This document shows, one piece after another, positions 8,293-16,269 of a stretch of 52,522 bases of DNA. Location of the stretch: assembly GCA_029379225.1 (NCBI GenBank), contig JAQYWR010000036.1, positions 33,132 through 85,653 on the forward strand, read 5' to 3'. The stretch is from Nostoc sp. S4 (lineage in GTDB: Bacteria > Cyanobacteriota > Cyanobacteriia > Cyanobacteriales > Nostocaceae). The notes beneath the pieces were generated by a model. The model searched no databases and had not been told where the DNA came from. It saw only the letters and a program-made list of their open reading frames with translations. Made by a program: the position numbers and the translations under genes. How positions within the stretch are numbered: the stretch's first letter is position 1; each line of letters opens with the position of its first letter.

Positions 8293-8901
8293 CTACTTTT
8301 TGCTATATTTAATCACCTGCTCTAATCGAGGTAAGGCACTTACTGCTGACTCTTGAACATAGGAATCGACAGTTTCATCCTTAGTCAATGCTGTTAGCAC
8401 TTCCACCCCTCGCGCATCACCCATTGAACCGAGTGCATTGACAATCGCCACAGCTACCGCAACATTATCTGTGGTTTTCAAAGCTTCAGTTAAAATTTCA
8501 AAGGCAGGGGAACCAATCTCACCCAGAGCCATCACAGATGCGATGTAGACAACACCATTTGGGTCATCAAGTGCTGTTTTTAATCCTTGTAAGCCCTCTT
8601 GGGGGAAAGGTATATCTGGATGATTGGCAGCTACCTGTGCCAAAGCTTTAGCACAACTGCCCCGAATCGTGGCGTTATCACTATTAAGTAATGATTCTAC
8701 CAGTGCTGGTACAGCATCTACACCAATCGCGCCCAATGCCTTTACCGCAGCTCGACGATAGGTCACATCTTCATCATCCAAAATACTCATCAGTCGAGGA
8801 ATGGTATTTTGATCGCGGACTTCGGCTAGCTGCCACATAGCTCGTTCCCGCAGATTGGGATTAGGGTGTTTCAACTGTTCAAACAAAGAATCTGTTGTCA
8901 T
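8293..8901 (-). CDS. cpeZ: CpeZ, chaperone-like partner of phycoerythrin bilin lyases
   Basis: 202 aa, essentially all HEAT/PBS-lyase repeats (LFEQLKHPNPNLRERAMWQL, DDEDVTYRRAAVKALGAIG, DDPNGVVYIASVMALGEIG). Length and sequence match CpeZ, which acts with CpeY on alpha-phycoerythrin and helps other lyases or stabilises the apoproteins. In Fremyella cpeY and cpeZ are in one operon; here cpeY is 27.5 kb away at 36425-37696. CpeZ is transcribed away from its neighbour cpeF (convergent) and in the same direction as cpeBA, 362 nt downstream of cpeA. Confidence 0.82.
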   Translation of the reverse strand: MTTDSLFEQLKHPNPNLRERAMWQLAEVRDQNTIPRLMSILDDEDVTYRRAAVKALGAIGVDAVPALVESLLNSDNATIRGSCAKALAQVAANHPDIPFPQEGLQGLKTALDDPNGVVYIASVMALGEIGSPAFEILTEALKTTDNVAVAVAIVNALGSMGDARGVEVLTALTKDETVDSYVQESAVSALPRLEQVIKYSKK

Positions 8902-9165
8902 AAGAAAAAATTTTGTTCTGATCCCTCTTTTGTTACTACAGGGAGATAAAAATCATACCCAACTCTGAACGCTAAACAAAATAATGAACTGGGCGATCGT
9001 ATATCCACTTTGTCATTTAAACCCCTTTGTTGAAAAAAGACGTAAAAATATGCGTTTCAGATTATTCTCTGCCGAAGGTAACAAAAGAGGGATGACTCCT
9101 GAATTCTGACGCCAAGCCGTGCAGCGTCTCCAGCGAGGCTGCTAAATTCTTTTAATCACAAGTGA

Positions 9166-9222
9166 GGGACTCTGGGTCAATCACTCAACCTAATCTAGGC
9201 AAAGCAATAGACCCAGAGTCCC
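9166..9222 (-). terminator. Long-stem inverted repeat after cpeA
   Basis: GGGACTCTGGGTC at 9166-9178 and its exact complement GACCCAGAGTCCC at 9210-9222 form a 13-bp stem with a 31-nt loop that itself contains CCTAATCTAGG. It starts 41 nt after the cpeA stop. There is no clean T-run on the minus strand, so it may protect the abundant cpeBA mRNA 3' end as well as end transcription. The rest of the 8902-9263 gap shows no gene. Confidence 0.65.
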
Positions 9223-9263
9223 TACTTTTCAGAGTGCAACCGCTCGGCTATTCAATCTGTGTA

Positions 9264-9758
9264 CTATGACAGGGAATTGATTACGTAGTCGAGGAGAGCG
9301 CGGAACTCAGTCAACGCTTGAGGAGACATATCGCGAGGAGAGCAAGCGCGATCGCGGGTGTAGGTCATAGCGGTAACATAGGGAGCTGTAGGCAGATTCA
9401 AAGAGCGATATGTTTCGCGAGCGCCTGCAATACCCCACTCATCCAATGGGCCAGTACCACCAACAACTAAGCTGTAGTTAATTAGACGTAGGTAGTGCTT
9501 GATGTCGCGCAGGCACTTGTCTTTCTTAACTTGGGTTTCGCCAGCTTCACCTGGTTGGGTTAGGTAAGGATATTTCTTAAAGGCAGCGTCATAACCTTCT
9601 TTAGCGACAGCATCCAGACCAGAAGCTAGCTTTTCAGCAGCTTCTAGACGAGCGTTAGAACGTTGAATACTACCTTGAACGGATTCTAGGTCAGAGGTGG
9701 TGGGGAAACGACCTGCTGCATCAGCAGATGTAACAACTGTGGTGATAACTGATTTCAT
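9264..9758 (-). CDS. cpeA: C-phycoerythrin alpha subunit
   Basis: 164 aa, exactly the length of CpeA. It begins MKSVITTVVTSADAAGRFP and has the phycoerythrobilin attachment cysteines C82 (KKDKCLRD) and C139 (RDRACSPRD). It forms alpha/beta heterodimers with CpeB that assemble into the outer rod discs of the phycobilisome and absorb green light. The expected lyases are CpeY for C82, present in this window, and CpeU for C139, not seen. It lies 79 nt downstream of cpeB in one transcription unit and is followed by a strong inverted repeat. No cpeC/D/E linker genes follow, unlike the extended cpe operons of some strains. Confidence 0.97.
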   Translation of the reverse strand: MKSVITTVVTSADAAGRFPTTSDLESVQGSIQRSNARLEAAEKLASGLDAVAKEGYDAAFKKYPYLTQPGEAGETQVKKDKCLRDIKHYLRLINYSLVVGGTGPLDEWGIAGARETYRSLNLPTAPYVTAMTYTRDRACSPRDMSPQALTEFRALLDYVINSLS

Positions 9759-9837
9759 TACTTTTTATACTCCAGATGGGATTTGATCGGGTTTTGATTT
9801 CACTTCGTTTGGCTAAATAGCCGTAAACTATGAGTTA

Positions 9838-10395
9838 TTAGCTCAAAGCAGAAATAACGCGATCGAAGTAGCTAGCAGCTTCAGCAGCTAGAGCAGAGCA
9901 GTCGCCTGGGATAACATCCAGCTTGCGGAATCTAGTACCAGCGTTAGCTTCGGTGTTGGTGTTGGTGATGTGAGCAACACTGATAGCTTTGAGCAGTTGA
10001 ACAGCACGTACAGTGGAGCTAATGGGAACTCCTAAAGCTGTGTAGGTTTCTTTTAATCCGTTGATAGCACGATCGTCCAATACGGAAGAATCACCAGACA
10101 ACAACGCATAGGTTACGTAGCGCAGGATGATTTCGGTATCACGCAGACAAGCAGCGTGGCGACGAGTGGGGTACAAGTTACCACCGGGTTGAAGTAGACC
10201 AGTGTTTTCACAAGCGATTCCAGCAATGGCATCAGAAACCGCGCAGCTAGCGTTGCTGGCGATCGCATTTACAGCATCAAGGCGCTTGTTGCCCGCAGCA
10301 ATGAAACCTTTGAGGGCATCCAATTCAGCACCACCGATAGGAGCGCCTTTAGCATCTGCTGAAATTACAGCTCTAGAAAAAGCATCAAGAACCAT
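9838..10395 (-). CDS. cpeB: C-phycoerythrin beta subunit
   Basis: 185 aa, the normal length for CpeB. All four bilin-binding cysteines are visible, with the initiator Met counted: C51 and C62 (the doubly linked site usually called 50/61), C83 (82, in RRHAACLRD) and C166 (165, in VIPGDCSALA). The latter sits in the extra beta-subunit loop. The N-terminal MVLDAFSRAVISADAKGAPI is typical. AAGGAG five bases before the ATG supports the start. It is the first gene of cpeBA. Expected lyases are CpeF for 50/61 and CpeS for 82, both nearby, and CpeT for 165, not in the window. Expression is expected to respond to green light through CpeR, but I cannot point to an operator. Confidence 0.97.
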   Translation of the reverse strand: MVLDAFSRAVISADAKGAPIGGAELDALKGFIAAGNKRLDAVNAIASNASCAVSDAIAGIACENTGLLQPGGNLYPTRRHAACLRDTEIILRYVTYALLSGDSSVLDDRAINGLKETYTALGVPISSTVRAVQLLKAISVAHITNTNTEANAGTRFRKLDVIPGDCSALAAEAASYFDRVISALS

Positions 10396-10680
10396 GAGTT
10401 CTCCTTAATATTCACAAATGGCGGATATTATTTTTGGCGTTGTCTCGTCAGATAAACTGCGAGTAGCCAAAGTAAAACATAGGGGATCAATAGTACCCTA
10501 GTCTTTTCTATGAGAGAGAAAGTAATAATCTGTAATATTTAGTTTGTGTAAGCAGGAAATGCTGAGTACTCAGTGAAGAGTAGAGACTTGGATTAACCCA
10601 AGTCTTACCAGGAGTTATGAGTTACTCTCTCCCCACACCCGAATGGCACTAAGAAAAGCTGAAGCCTTGTCAGGGCAGGG
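10396..10680 (-). promoter_or_regulatory. Presumed cpeBA leader and promoter region
   Basis: No gene is visible. The region should hold the cpeBA promoter and 5' leader. A short hairpin, AGACTTGG...CCAAGTCT, lies near 10586-10605. I see no site that I can assign to CpeR or another regulator with confidence. Confidence 0.4.
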
Positions 10681-10743
10681 TGTGGGAGGTGTGGGAGGTG
10701 TGGGAGGTGTGAGAGGTGTGGGAGGTGTGGGAGGTGTGGGAGG
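10681..10743. repeat. 9-bp tandem repeat, seven copies
   Basis: TGTGGGAGG is repeated seven times head to tail, the fourth copy reading TGTGAGAGG. It is a minisatellite-like array between the cpeBA promoter region and nblA. A CCCCACACTCCCCACAC stretch about 25 nt further on could pair with it. Confidence 0.95.
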
Positions 10744-10851
10744 ATGGAGAAGAAATCTTTCCCCCCACACTCCCCACACTCAAAAAGCCAGTTATATCAG
10801 GGTTTTGCGATTAACTTAGTGCTATTCCCCCACACCCTATTATCAATGCCT

Positions 10852-10890
10852 AAAAAATTAAGACCTACGCAGTGGTTGCATAAGTCTTAA
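10852..10890 (-). terminator. Rho-independent terminator of nblA
   Basis: On the minus strand TTAAGAC and GTCTTAA flank an 18-nt loop and are followed at once by a run of six T (AAAAAA at 10852-10857 on the plus strand). It begins 25 nt after the nblA stop, which fits a terminator for that short gene. Confidence 0.7.
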
Positions 10891-10914
10891 GGAAAAATCT
10901 TATTTTTTAGTCGC

Positions 10915-11082
10915 TCAAGCTTGTTTGAGCAGATGTTTGACCAAATTATCTTTCACCATCATCTGCCGTAAAACTTCTAATAAAAATTCTTGAGCTTCTT
11001 GTTGACTCAAATTCTTTACCTGGTCTTTTAAGTTTTGTAAACGAAATTGTTGCTCTAAGGTTAGTTCGATGGGGAAGTCCAT
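10915..11082 (-). CDS. nblA: NblA, phycobilisome degradation adaptor
   Basis: A 55-aa gene. The protein begins MDFPIELTLEQQFRLQNL, continues LSQQEAQEFLLEVLRQMMVK and ends KHLLKQA, which matches the NblA family throughout (typical length 54-65 aa). NblA binds phycobilisome subunits and recruits the Clp protease, so pigments are degraded during nitrogen or sulfur starvation. AGAGGAG six bases before the ATG is a good ribosome binding site, and a rho-independent terminator follows. It is divergent from cpeS across a 320-bp shared control region, so synthesis and breakdown functions sit back to back. Confidence 0.93.
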   Translation of the reverse strand: MDFPIELTLEQQFRLQNLKDQVKNLSQQEAQEFLLEVLRQMMVKDNLVKHLLKQA

Positions 11083-11207
11083 GATTCACTCCTCTAGTTG
11101 ACTGAATCGGAGGTGTTTTTTATTACTTGCATTGTGAAAGCGTATGGGTAGGCTGTGGTAAACGCTGCTTTCTCTTAGTTTAGCACTGAGATATTAAAAT
11201 GTCCATC

Positions 11208-11237
11208 TTGTCAAGTGATAAAAAACTGACATAATAA
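11208..11237 (+). promoter_or_regulatory. Candidate promoter for cpeS, overlapping a reverse -35 toward nblA
   Basis: TTGTCA at 11208-11213 and TAATAA at 11232-11237 are 18 bases apart and point to cpeS. The same place read on the minus strand gives TTGACA (11210-11215), a possible -35 for nblA, though its -10 is not clear. Overlapping divergent promoters would allow one regulator to act on both genes. The prediction rests on consensus matching only. Confidence 0.4.
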
Positions 11238-11402
11238 AAGTTTACAATTTGAAGAAGACATGTTTAGCTGTTCCTTGTTTAGGAGTTTATTGAAGCTAAA
11301 TGTTGATGGCTGTAATGTTTAGAATATTTATATACAAACGACATTAAAAACAAAAAACAAGGAAAACATCATCCGCAGGAGTCATAAGTAGGAGTCAGAA
11401 GA

Positions 11403-11999
11403 TTGATAGACGCAATGGAATTTTTTCAGCTAAGTGCTGGGAAGTGGCGATCGCAACGTGCAACTCATCACCTAGCCTTCAAGCGCTCAGAGACGGGAGA
11501 ATCTGATATACAAGTAGAAACTCTGGCTGCCGATCATCCAGAAATCATTGAACTATGCCAGTATCATCAGATTGACCCTAGCCTCTCAGTAGGAGGATCG
11601 CGGGTGCAGTGGCTAGGCACAATGTCTTGGGATAGAGAAGATGAGGAAAACCATCAAGGGAAAACCATATTTGCGATCGTCCCTGATGCCGATAACCCAA
11701 GGCAAGGCAGATTACTTCGTGAAAGAGGCTACGCCGAAATTGTACCTGTTGTTGGTCTGTTTCATTTAGATGATGAAGATGGATTAGTGTTGACAACTGA
11801 ATACGAAACAATGAGTTCCATTGAACGATTTTGGTTCGTCAGCCCAAACATGCGACTGCGAAGCAGTACAGTGAAACGTTTTGGCGGCTTCAGCACTGCA
11901 TCGTTTTGCACTGAAACCCGGATTGAGAATTCTTCAGAAGCTTCTACCACCGAAGAGGTAACTCCTAAACAACAGTTTTATTCTGTTTTAGGCTGGTAA
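11403..11999 (+). CDS. cpeS: CpeS-type (CpcS/CpeS family) phycobilin lyase
   Basis: 198 aa of the CpcS/CpeS family. The signature start MEFFQLSAGKWRSQRATHHL is followed by the lipocalin-like beta-barrel strands (WLGTMSWD, GKTIFAIVPD, RERGYAEIVPV) and the RFWFVSPNMRLRSSTVKRFGG block. In phycoerythrin producers CpeS attaches phycoerythrobilin to beta Cys-82. AGGAG at 11390-11394 is eight bases before a TTG at 11403 and 20 before the ATG at 11415, so the TTG start is preferred, although many homologs would begin near the ATG. The stop is directly followed by the ATG of the metallopeptidase-like gene (TAAATG), so both are probably translated from one mRNA. CpcS acting on phycocyanin is an alternative; the cluster favours CpeS. 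Confidence 0.87.
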   Translation: MIDAMEFFQLSAGKWRSQRATHHLAFKRSETGESDIQVETLAADHPEIIELCQYHQIDPSLSVGGSRVQWLGTMSWDREDEENHQGKTIFAIVPDADNPRQGRLLRERGYAEIVPVVGLFHLDDEDGLVLTTEYETMSSIERFWFVSPNMRLRSSTVKRFGGFSTASFCTETRIENSSEASTTEEVTPKQQFYSVLGW

Positions 12000-12554
12000 A
12001 TGATTCTCAAGCAGACCGATGCTTTTACTCGTGGGCAAGATTATCTACATCTGGTAGGAGGATTTGCCCTAGAACCGGGTATGGTGAATGTATTCGATAA
12101 CTTACGCGATCGCATCGCCATTTGCACTTGGATTGGCGAAAACATTAACACCGTTAACGCTCAAATCAACGCCTATCTCGAAGCCTGTCACCAGTGCTTC
12201 CATCCCCAACAGCGTCGCCACATCCAAATTTTTGCAGTACCCATTGCTCAATCTTTCGGTATAGACGGTCTGTGCAACATTCTCATAAACCCAATCACCA
12301 TTTTGGTAGATGTCGGTCGAGTTGCACCTAAAGATTGGTTTGGTATCGTCGTTCATGAATACGCTCATGCCCATCTGAGAGACTTTGGTCATAATCAGCA
12401 GTTTGCTAGCATTCTGACTCATCTGTGTTTAGGGCTGGGATTAGAACCACCTTATTGGGAAGTTGGAATGGAAGCAACTTTGCGTAGCTGGCCTTACTGT
12501 CAATCAACTATAGATCCCCTGGAATTTTGGATAGGTAAAGGGAGTAGGGAATAG
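12000..12554 (+). CDS. Putative zinc metallopeptidase abutting cpeS
   Basis: 184 aa, soluble in appearance. The centre contains HEYAHAHLRDFGHNQQF: an HExxH zinc-binding/catalytic motif followed after eight residues by GHxxxF, resembling the third-ligand region of SprT-like and related minimal metallopeptidases. The family itself I do not recognise. The ATG starts on the base after the cpeS stop, which indicates translational coupling. Position between a phycoerythrobilin lyase and a rod-core linker suggests a role in phycobiliprotein maturation or turnover; that is inference. It could also be a non-peptidase zinc protein. Confidence 0.7.
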   Translation: MILKQTDAFTRGQDYLHLVGGFALEPGMVNVFDNLRDRIAICTWIGENINTVNAQINAYLEACHQCFHPQQRRHIQIFAVPIAQSFGIDGLCNILINPITILVDVGRVAPKDWFGIVVHEYAHAHLRDFGHNQQFASILTHLCLGLGLEPPYWEVGMEATLRSWPYCQSTIDPLEFWIGKGSRE

Positions 12555-13124
12555 GGCATGTGGGGAGTGTGTGGAGATGAGAAGAATTTCTAACTCCTAG
12601 AAAGACTTGGGTTAACCTTTGTCTGTACTCAACACTCAACACTCCCAATGCCCCTATTCATTAATTGATTTTGCAAAATGTTAAAAAATATTGCTTCAGT
12701 TGAAAAAAGTGAAACAGAATCTTCTAATCTGAATTATGTGAACAAAGCTTTTACTTAAATATTTAGCTAAATCGGAAAGAACCCTGAGAAGATAAAAAAT
12801 CCATCATCTGGGGTAGGGCATTTCCTGAACTTGAAAGTGAGCTTCAGCACGTCTGGGCAATAGCTGGGTTAGCTGAGAACCCTACAGCCTATTGCTTGTA
12901 GATAGTGTAGAGATATCACTAGTTATTGACTGGGAAGCCGCAGTGGCTTGTTGAGGCTAGCAGTGGGTTAAATCCAGCAGGCTAAACGCTGTTTTTATGA
13001 ATACTCAACCACTATTGGTTAAGTTTCGTGAAACTTTATCAGAATCTAAGGTTCTGATCCAACTACGTCCCTTAATATGTGATTTAAAGTTGTTAACTTT
13101 AATTAAGAACATGGAGGCATTAGA
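12555..13124 (+). other. 570-base gap upstream of the linker gene
   Basis: No convincing gene. A 48-codon ORF from 12997 overlaps the linker start and looks spurious. TCAGAA...TTCTGA at about 13038-13056 is a small inverted repeat. The first part is repeat-like (GACTTGGGTTAACC and CAACACTC). The linker promoter and a long leader probably lie here. GGAGG at 13113-13117 is the ribosome binding site. Confidence 0.45.
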
Positions 13125-13892
13125 GTGTCACTTCCTCTGTTAACATACGATCCTTCAAGTCAAAACCAGCGTGTAGCTGCATATGAAGTACCGGGTGATG
13201 AACAGCCCAGAATTTTTTCTACAGACAATCTGCTTTCTCCATCAGATTTAGGTAATCTGATCGAAGCAGCATATCGTCAAATTTTCTTTCATGCGTTTGC
13301 TGCCGATCGCGAAACATTCCTAGAGTCCCAACTCCGTAATGGACAAATTACAGTACGGGACTTTATTCGTGGGTTGCTGCTTTCCAATACCTTTAGAAAA
13401 AGCTTCTACGACCTCAACAGCAACTATCGTTTTGTTGAGCAAGTAATTCAACGGGCTTTAGGACGTGACCCATACAACGAGCGTGAAAAAATTGCTTGGT
13501 CAATTGTCGTCGCTACCAAGGGTGTTAAAGGCTTCATTGATGAAGTACTCAATACTGAAGAATATCTAAGTAGCTTTGGATACTCAACAGTGCCTTATCA
13601 ACGGCGTCGAGTACTGCCATCCCGCGCTGAGGGTGAGTTGCCTTTCAACATCAAATCTCCGCGATACGAGGCTTACCACCGTGCCCAGTTAGGCTTCCCC
13701 CAAATTATTTGGCAGGTAGAAATACGCAGATACACTCCCCAAGACAAAAAGCCCAAGGCTGGCGATCCGTCTCAATTCTTGGGTATGGCACAGGAAGTGA
13801 ATGCAACTGGCAATATCCCACAAAGGATCTCGTCATACAATATCGATATCGACAAGGATGTACCTTATCGACAACTGGCAGGAATCAAGTAA
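13125..13892 (+). CDS. cpcG: Phycobilisome rod-core linker polypeptide, CpcG type
   Basis: 255 aa. The N-terminal Pfam PBS-linker domain (about residues 30-160) is clear: EAAYRQIFFHAFAADRE, LRNGQITVRDFIRGLLLSNTF, FVEQVIQRALGRDPYNEREK and NTEEYLSSFGYSTVPYQRRR. The C-terminal basic part ends VPYRQLAGIK, as in CpcG rod-core linkers, which attach peripheral rods to the allophycocyanin core. The start is GTG, fixed by GGAGG seven bases upstream. In Anabaena several cpcG genes follow the cpc operon; this one stands alone in the phycoerythrin region, so it may be a paralog used with phycoerythrin-bearing rods. That specialisation is inference. Confidence 0.9.
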   Translation: MSLPLLTYDPSSQNQRVAAYEVPGDEQPRIFSTDNLLSPSDLGNLIEAAYRQIFFHAFAADRETFLESQLRNGQITVRDFIRGLLLSNTFRKSFYDLNSNYRFVEQVIQRALGRDPYNEREKIAWSIVVATKGVKGFIDEVLNTEEYLSSFGYSTVPYQRRRVLPSRAEGELPFNIKSPRYEAYHRAQLGFPQIIWQVEIRRYTPQDKKPKAGDPSQFLGMAQEVNATGNIPQRISSYNIDIDKDVPYRQLAGIK

Positions 13893-14099
13893 GGATTTAA
13901 AGTCAGTTGTTAGCTAGTACATAGCTTTGAGCATTTTGTAGCGTGCATCAGTCCTAGGTTAGGTAGGAGTTTCATTTAGGTATAACTAGTGAAACAGACT
14001 CTCGCCCATGTCTGATGCACGCTAATCGTTTATGGGTATAGAGAGTGTGGGGGGAGCAGGGGAGCAGGGGAGCAGAGGAGAGAATGATAACTCCTCATT

Positions 14100-14162
14100 C
14101 ATCAGTCAACACTCAACACTCAACAGTCATCAGTCAACAGTCATCAGTCATCAGTCAACACT
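14100..14162. repeat. Heptamer short tandem repeat (STRR), nine copies
   Basis: Nine consecutive 7-bp units of the form CAWCAST (CATCAGT, CAACACT, CAACAGT). This is the STRR class of heterocystous cyanobacteria. It is preceded by G-rich GGGGAGCA units at about 14050-14075. Confidence 0.9.
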
Positions 14163-14179
14163 CTTTATCCCCCATACCT

Positions 14180-15121
14180 TTACGGTGCAATTCGTCTTTT
14201 TAGCATTTCCAAAAGTTTGGTAAATTGACTGGGAGGAGTTGCTGTTACCTCAATCATTTCTTCAGAGAGGGGATGCTGTAATTTTAGTCGCCAAGCGTGT
14301 AGTGCTTGACCAGGTAAATTTACTCCCACTGAACGACCAGAACCATAAATCGGGTCGCCAACAATCGGATGACCAATTTTGGCGCTGTGGACGCGAATTT
14401 GATGGGTGCGTCCAGTTTCTAGTTGGAAGTGGATTAATGTATAGTTACCGAGGCGTTCTAATACTTGCCAATGAGTGATAGCTGGTCGTCCGCCTTGTTC
14501 AACAGGTATAATAGCCATTTTTTTGCGGTCTTGGGGATGGCGACCAATAGGTAAGTCAATTGTACCGCTTTCAACTTTCGGCGCACCGTAAACTACGCCC
14601 AAGTATTCTCGGCGTGCGGTTTTTGCTTTGAGTTGTGCTTGGAGGTGATGATGGGCAAGTTCTGTTTTAGCAATCGCGATCGCTCCTGTTGTATCCTTAT
14701 CCAAGCGATGGACGATTCCCGGACGCTGGACTCCCCCAATTCCTGGTAAATTGGGACAGTGTGCTAATAGGGCATTAACCAAGGTACCATCTGGATGACC
14801 GGGTGCAGGATGGACAACTAAGCCTGCGGGTTTGTTAAGAATGAGTAGCTGGTCATCTTCGTAGAGGATATCTAGGGGAATATCTTCTGCTTGCAGTTCT
14901 AAAGGTTGGGCTTGTGGGATTTCTAGAGTGATGCGATCGCCCACTTTTATATTAATCTTTTTAGATATGCAAACTTTGCCGTTAAGTTGGACGTTACCTT
15001 CTTCGATTAATTGTTGGATACGGGAACGGGATAAATCTGGTAATTCTTGCGAAATATAACGGTCAAGACGAACACCCGCGTCATTACTATTTTCTGGAAT
15101 TTGTAAATTAAATGCGGTCAC
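14180..15121 (-). CDS. rluD: RluD-type 23S rRNA pseudouridine synthase
   Basis: 313 aa of the RluA/RluD family. An N-terminal S4 RNA-binding domain (VRLDRYISQELPDLSRSRIQQLIEEG) covers residues 17-75. The catalytic domain carries the signature HRLDKDTTG with the nucleophilic Asp-141, and LETGRTHQIRVH near the C-terminus. These enzymes isomerise uridines in helix 69 and other sites of 23S rRNA. S4 plus this length favours RluD over the shorter RluA or RluC. No operon partner; it points away from the Uma2 gene's end by 96 nt. Confidence 0.92.
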   Translation of the reverse strand: MTAFNLQIPENSNDAGVRLDRYISQELPDLSRSRIQQLIEEGNVQLNGKVCISKKINIKVGDRITLEIPQAQPLELQAEDIPLDILYEDDQLLILNKPAGLVVHPAPGHPDGTLVNALLAHCPNLPGIGGVQRPGIVHRLDKDTTGAIAIAKTELAHHHLQAQLKAKTARREYLGVVYGAPKVESGTIDLPIGRHPQDRKKMAIIPVEQGGRPAITHWQVLERLGNYTLIHFQLETGRTHQIRVHSAKIGHPIVGDPIYGSGRSVGVNLPGQALHAWRLKLQHPLSEEMIEVTATPPSQFTKLLEMLKRRIAP

Positions 15122-15217
15122 AATTGCTTTAAATTAATTATCTACGATTATCAAAGTTCTTCTTTATTAAAACTTTTTCTTTTTATCAGTGAAGTATTTT
15201 GAATTATAAATTCTGCT

Positions 15218-15781
15218 TTATGGAATCCCTGCTTGTTGAAAAATTTGTTCGGCTGTAATTTGCAGTCCTTCGAGCAAAGAATCTTCTAAAATATCTGTAC
15301 CTCTTTTTGTTTGAGGTCGGGCATCAGGATAAAAAATAGTGACTGTTTTTGCTTTTGAATCTACAACCCAAACTCTTATAGCACCTGCATTTAGGTAATC
15401 TGTAGCTTTCGCACTCATTTCTCCAAAAGTTTGGTCGGGAGAGATAATTTCAATGGCTAAATCTGGAGGTATGGGACAAGCTTCATCCTCAATTAAATCA
15501 CTGTTAAGCCGAGAGTAAGAGATATAAAGTAAGTCTGGTATAGGCACCCAGTCTCGACCCCGACGTTTTAAGATAACTGCCCACTCGATACCAACCTCAC
15601 CACGATTTTGTGCCCATTGAGTTAGAAGTATACTTAGAGCAAGAGTCAATCGTGAATGGAATCTTTTTGGTGCCATTTTGGGTTTGAATTCACCATCAAC
15701 TAATTCGTAGCTAATATCCCCTTCTCCTTCAGGCAGTGAAAGGAATTCTTCTAGTGTGATTTGAGATTTGACTTGAGTCAT
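15218..15781 (-). CDS. Uma2 family protein (PD-(D/E)XK nuclease fold)
   Basis: 187 aa from the ATG at 15781; a GTG at 15808 is possible, but AGAGAG sits nine bases before the ATG. Typical Uma2 features: LTLEEFLSLPEGEGD-like start (here ITLEEFLSLPEGEGDISYEL), the metal-binding strand VPIPDLLYIS and PPDLAIEIISPDQTFGEMSAKATDYLNAGAIRVWVVD. The fold is that of restriction-endonuclease-like nucleases and the family is massively expanded in cyanobacteria without a proven role. A second, broken Uma2 gene lies at 27186-27606. Confidence 0.88.
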   Translation of the reverse strand: MTQVKSQITLEEFLSLPEGEGDISYELVDGEFKPKMAPKRFHSRLTLALSILLTQWAQNRGEVGIEWAVILKRRGRDWVPIPDLLYISYSRLNSDLIEDEACPIPPDLAIEIISPDQTFGEMSAKATDYLNAGAIRVWVVDSKAKTVTIFYPDARPQTKRGTDILEDSLLEGLQITAEQIFQQAGIP

Positions 15782-15953
15782 GGTCGTTATCTCTCTGTAC
15801 AAAATCACGCCTTGTTCTGAGTTTCAGGAAGCTAGGAGCTTCTGACTTTTTTCAAATTCAAATTAGCAATTTTATAACTAATATGCTTATTATGACTTCT
15901 AAAGACGAAATATATCGCGTCTATTTTGGCATAGGCAAATTTAGTAGAAGCAC

Positions 15954-16217
15954 ATGCGATTAATTTTATACAGTAAACCTGGCTGCCATTTATGTGAAGG
16001 TTTGCAAGAAAAGCTCGAACAAATCCAAAATCTTAGTTTTGAGTTAGAAATTCGGGATATTACGACTCGTGAAGATTGGTTCGGTGCGTATCAGTATGAG
16101 GTGCCAGTACTTTTTTTAGCGAACCGCCAAGACGCAGAAAAACTGTTACCGCGTCCTTCTCCTCGTGCTAGTGTGCAGCAGTTGGAGCAAATGTTGCGTA
16201 AGTATTTCGCCAATTAG
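15954..16217 (+). CDS. Glutaredoxin-like (DUF836) thiol protein
   Basis: 87 aa with a thioredoxin fold. The redox motif CHLC is at residues 10-13 (YSKPGCHLCEGLQEKL) and the cis-Pro in YEVPVLFL. The family is glutaredoxin-like DUF836. It probably acts in thiol/disulfide exchange. The murE gene follows 52 nt downstream on the same strand. Confidence 0.85.
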   Translation: MRLILYSKPGCHLCEGLQEKLEQIQNLSFELEIRDITTREDWFGAYQYEVPVLFLANRQDAEKLLPRPSPRASVQQLEQMLRKYFAN

Positions 16218-16269
16218 AAAAAAATAATGCAGAATAAGCGCAAGAAAACTATGTGACGAGGTTCACAAG

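Noticed and set aside
12997..13143. 48-codon ORF overlapping the start of the linker gene
   Set aside because: Runs out of frame into the linker, no ribosome binding site; better explained as leader sequence.
14100..14162. Possible CRISPR array
   Set aside because: Seven-base units without spacers; it is an STRR-type tandem repeat.
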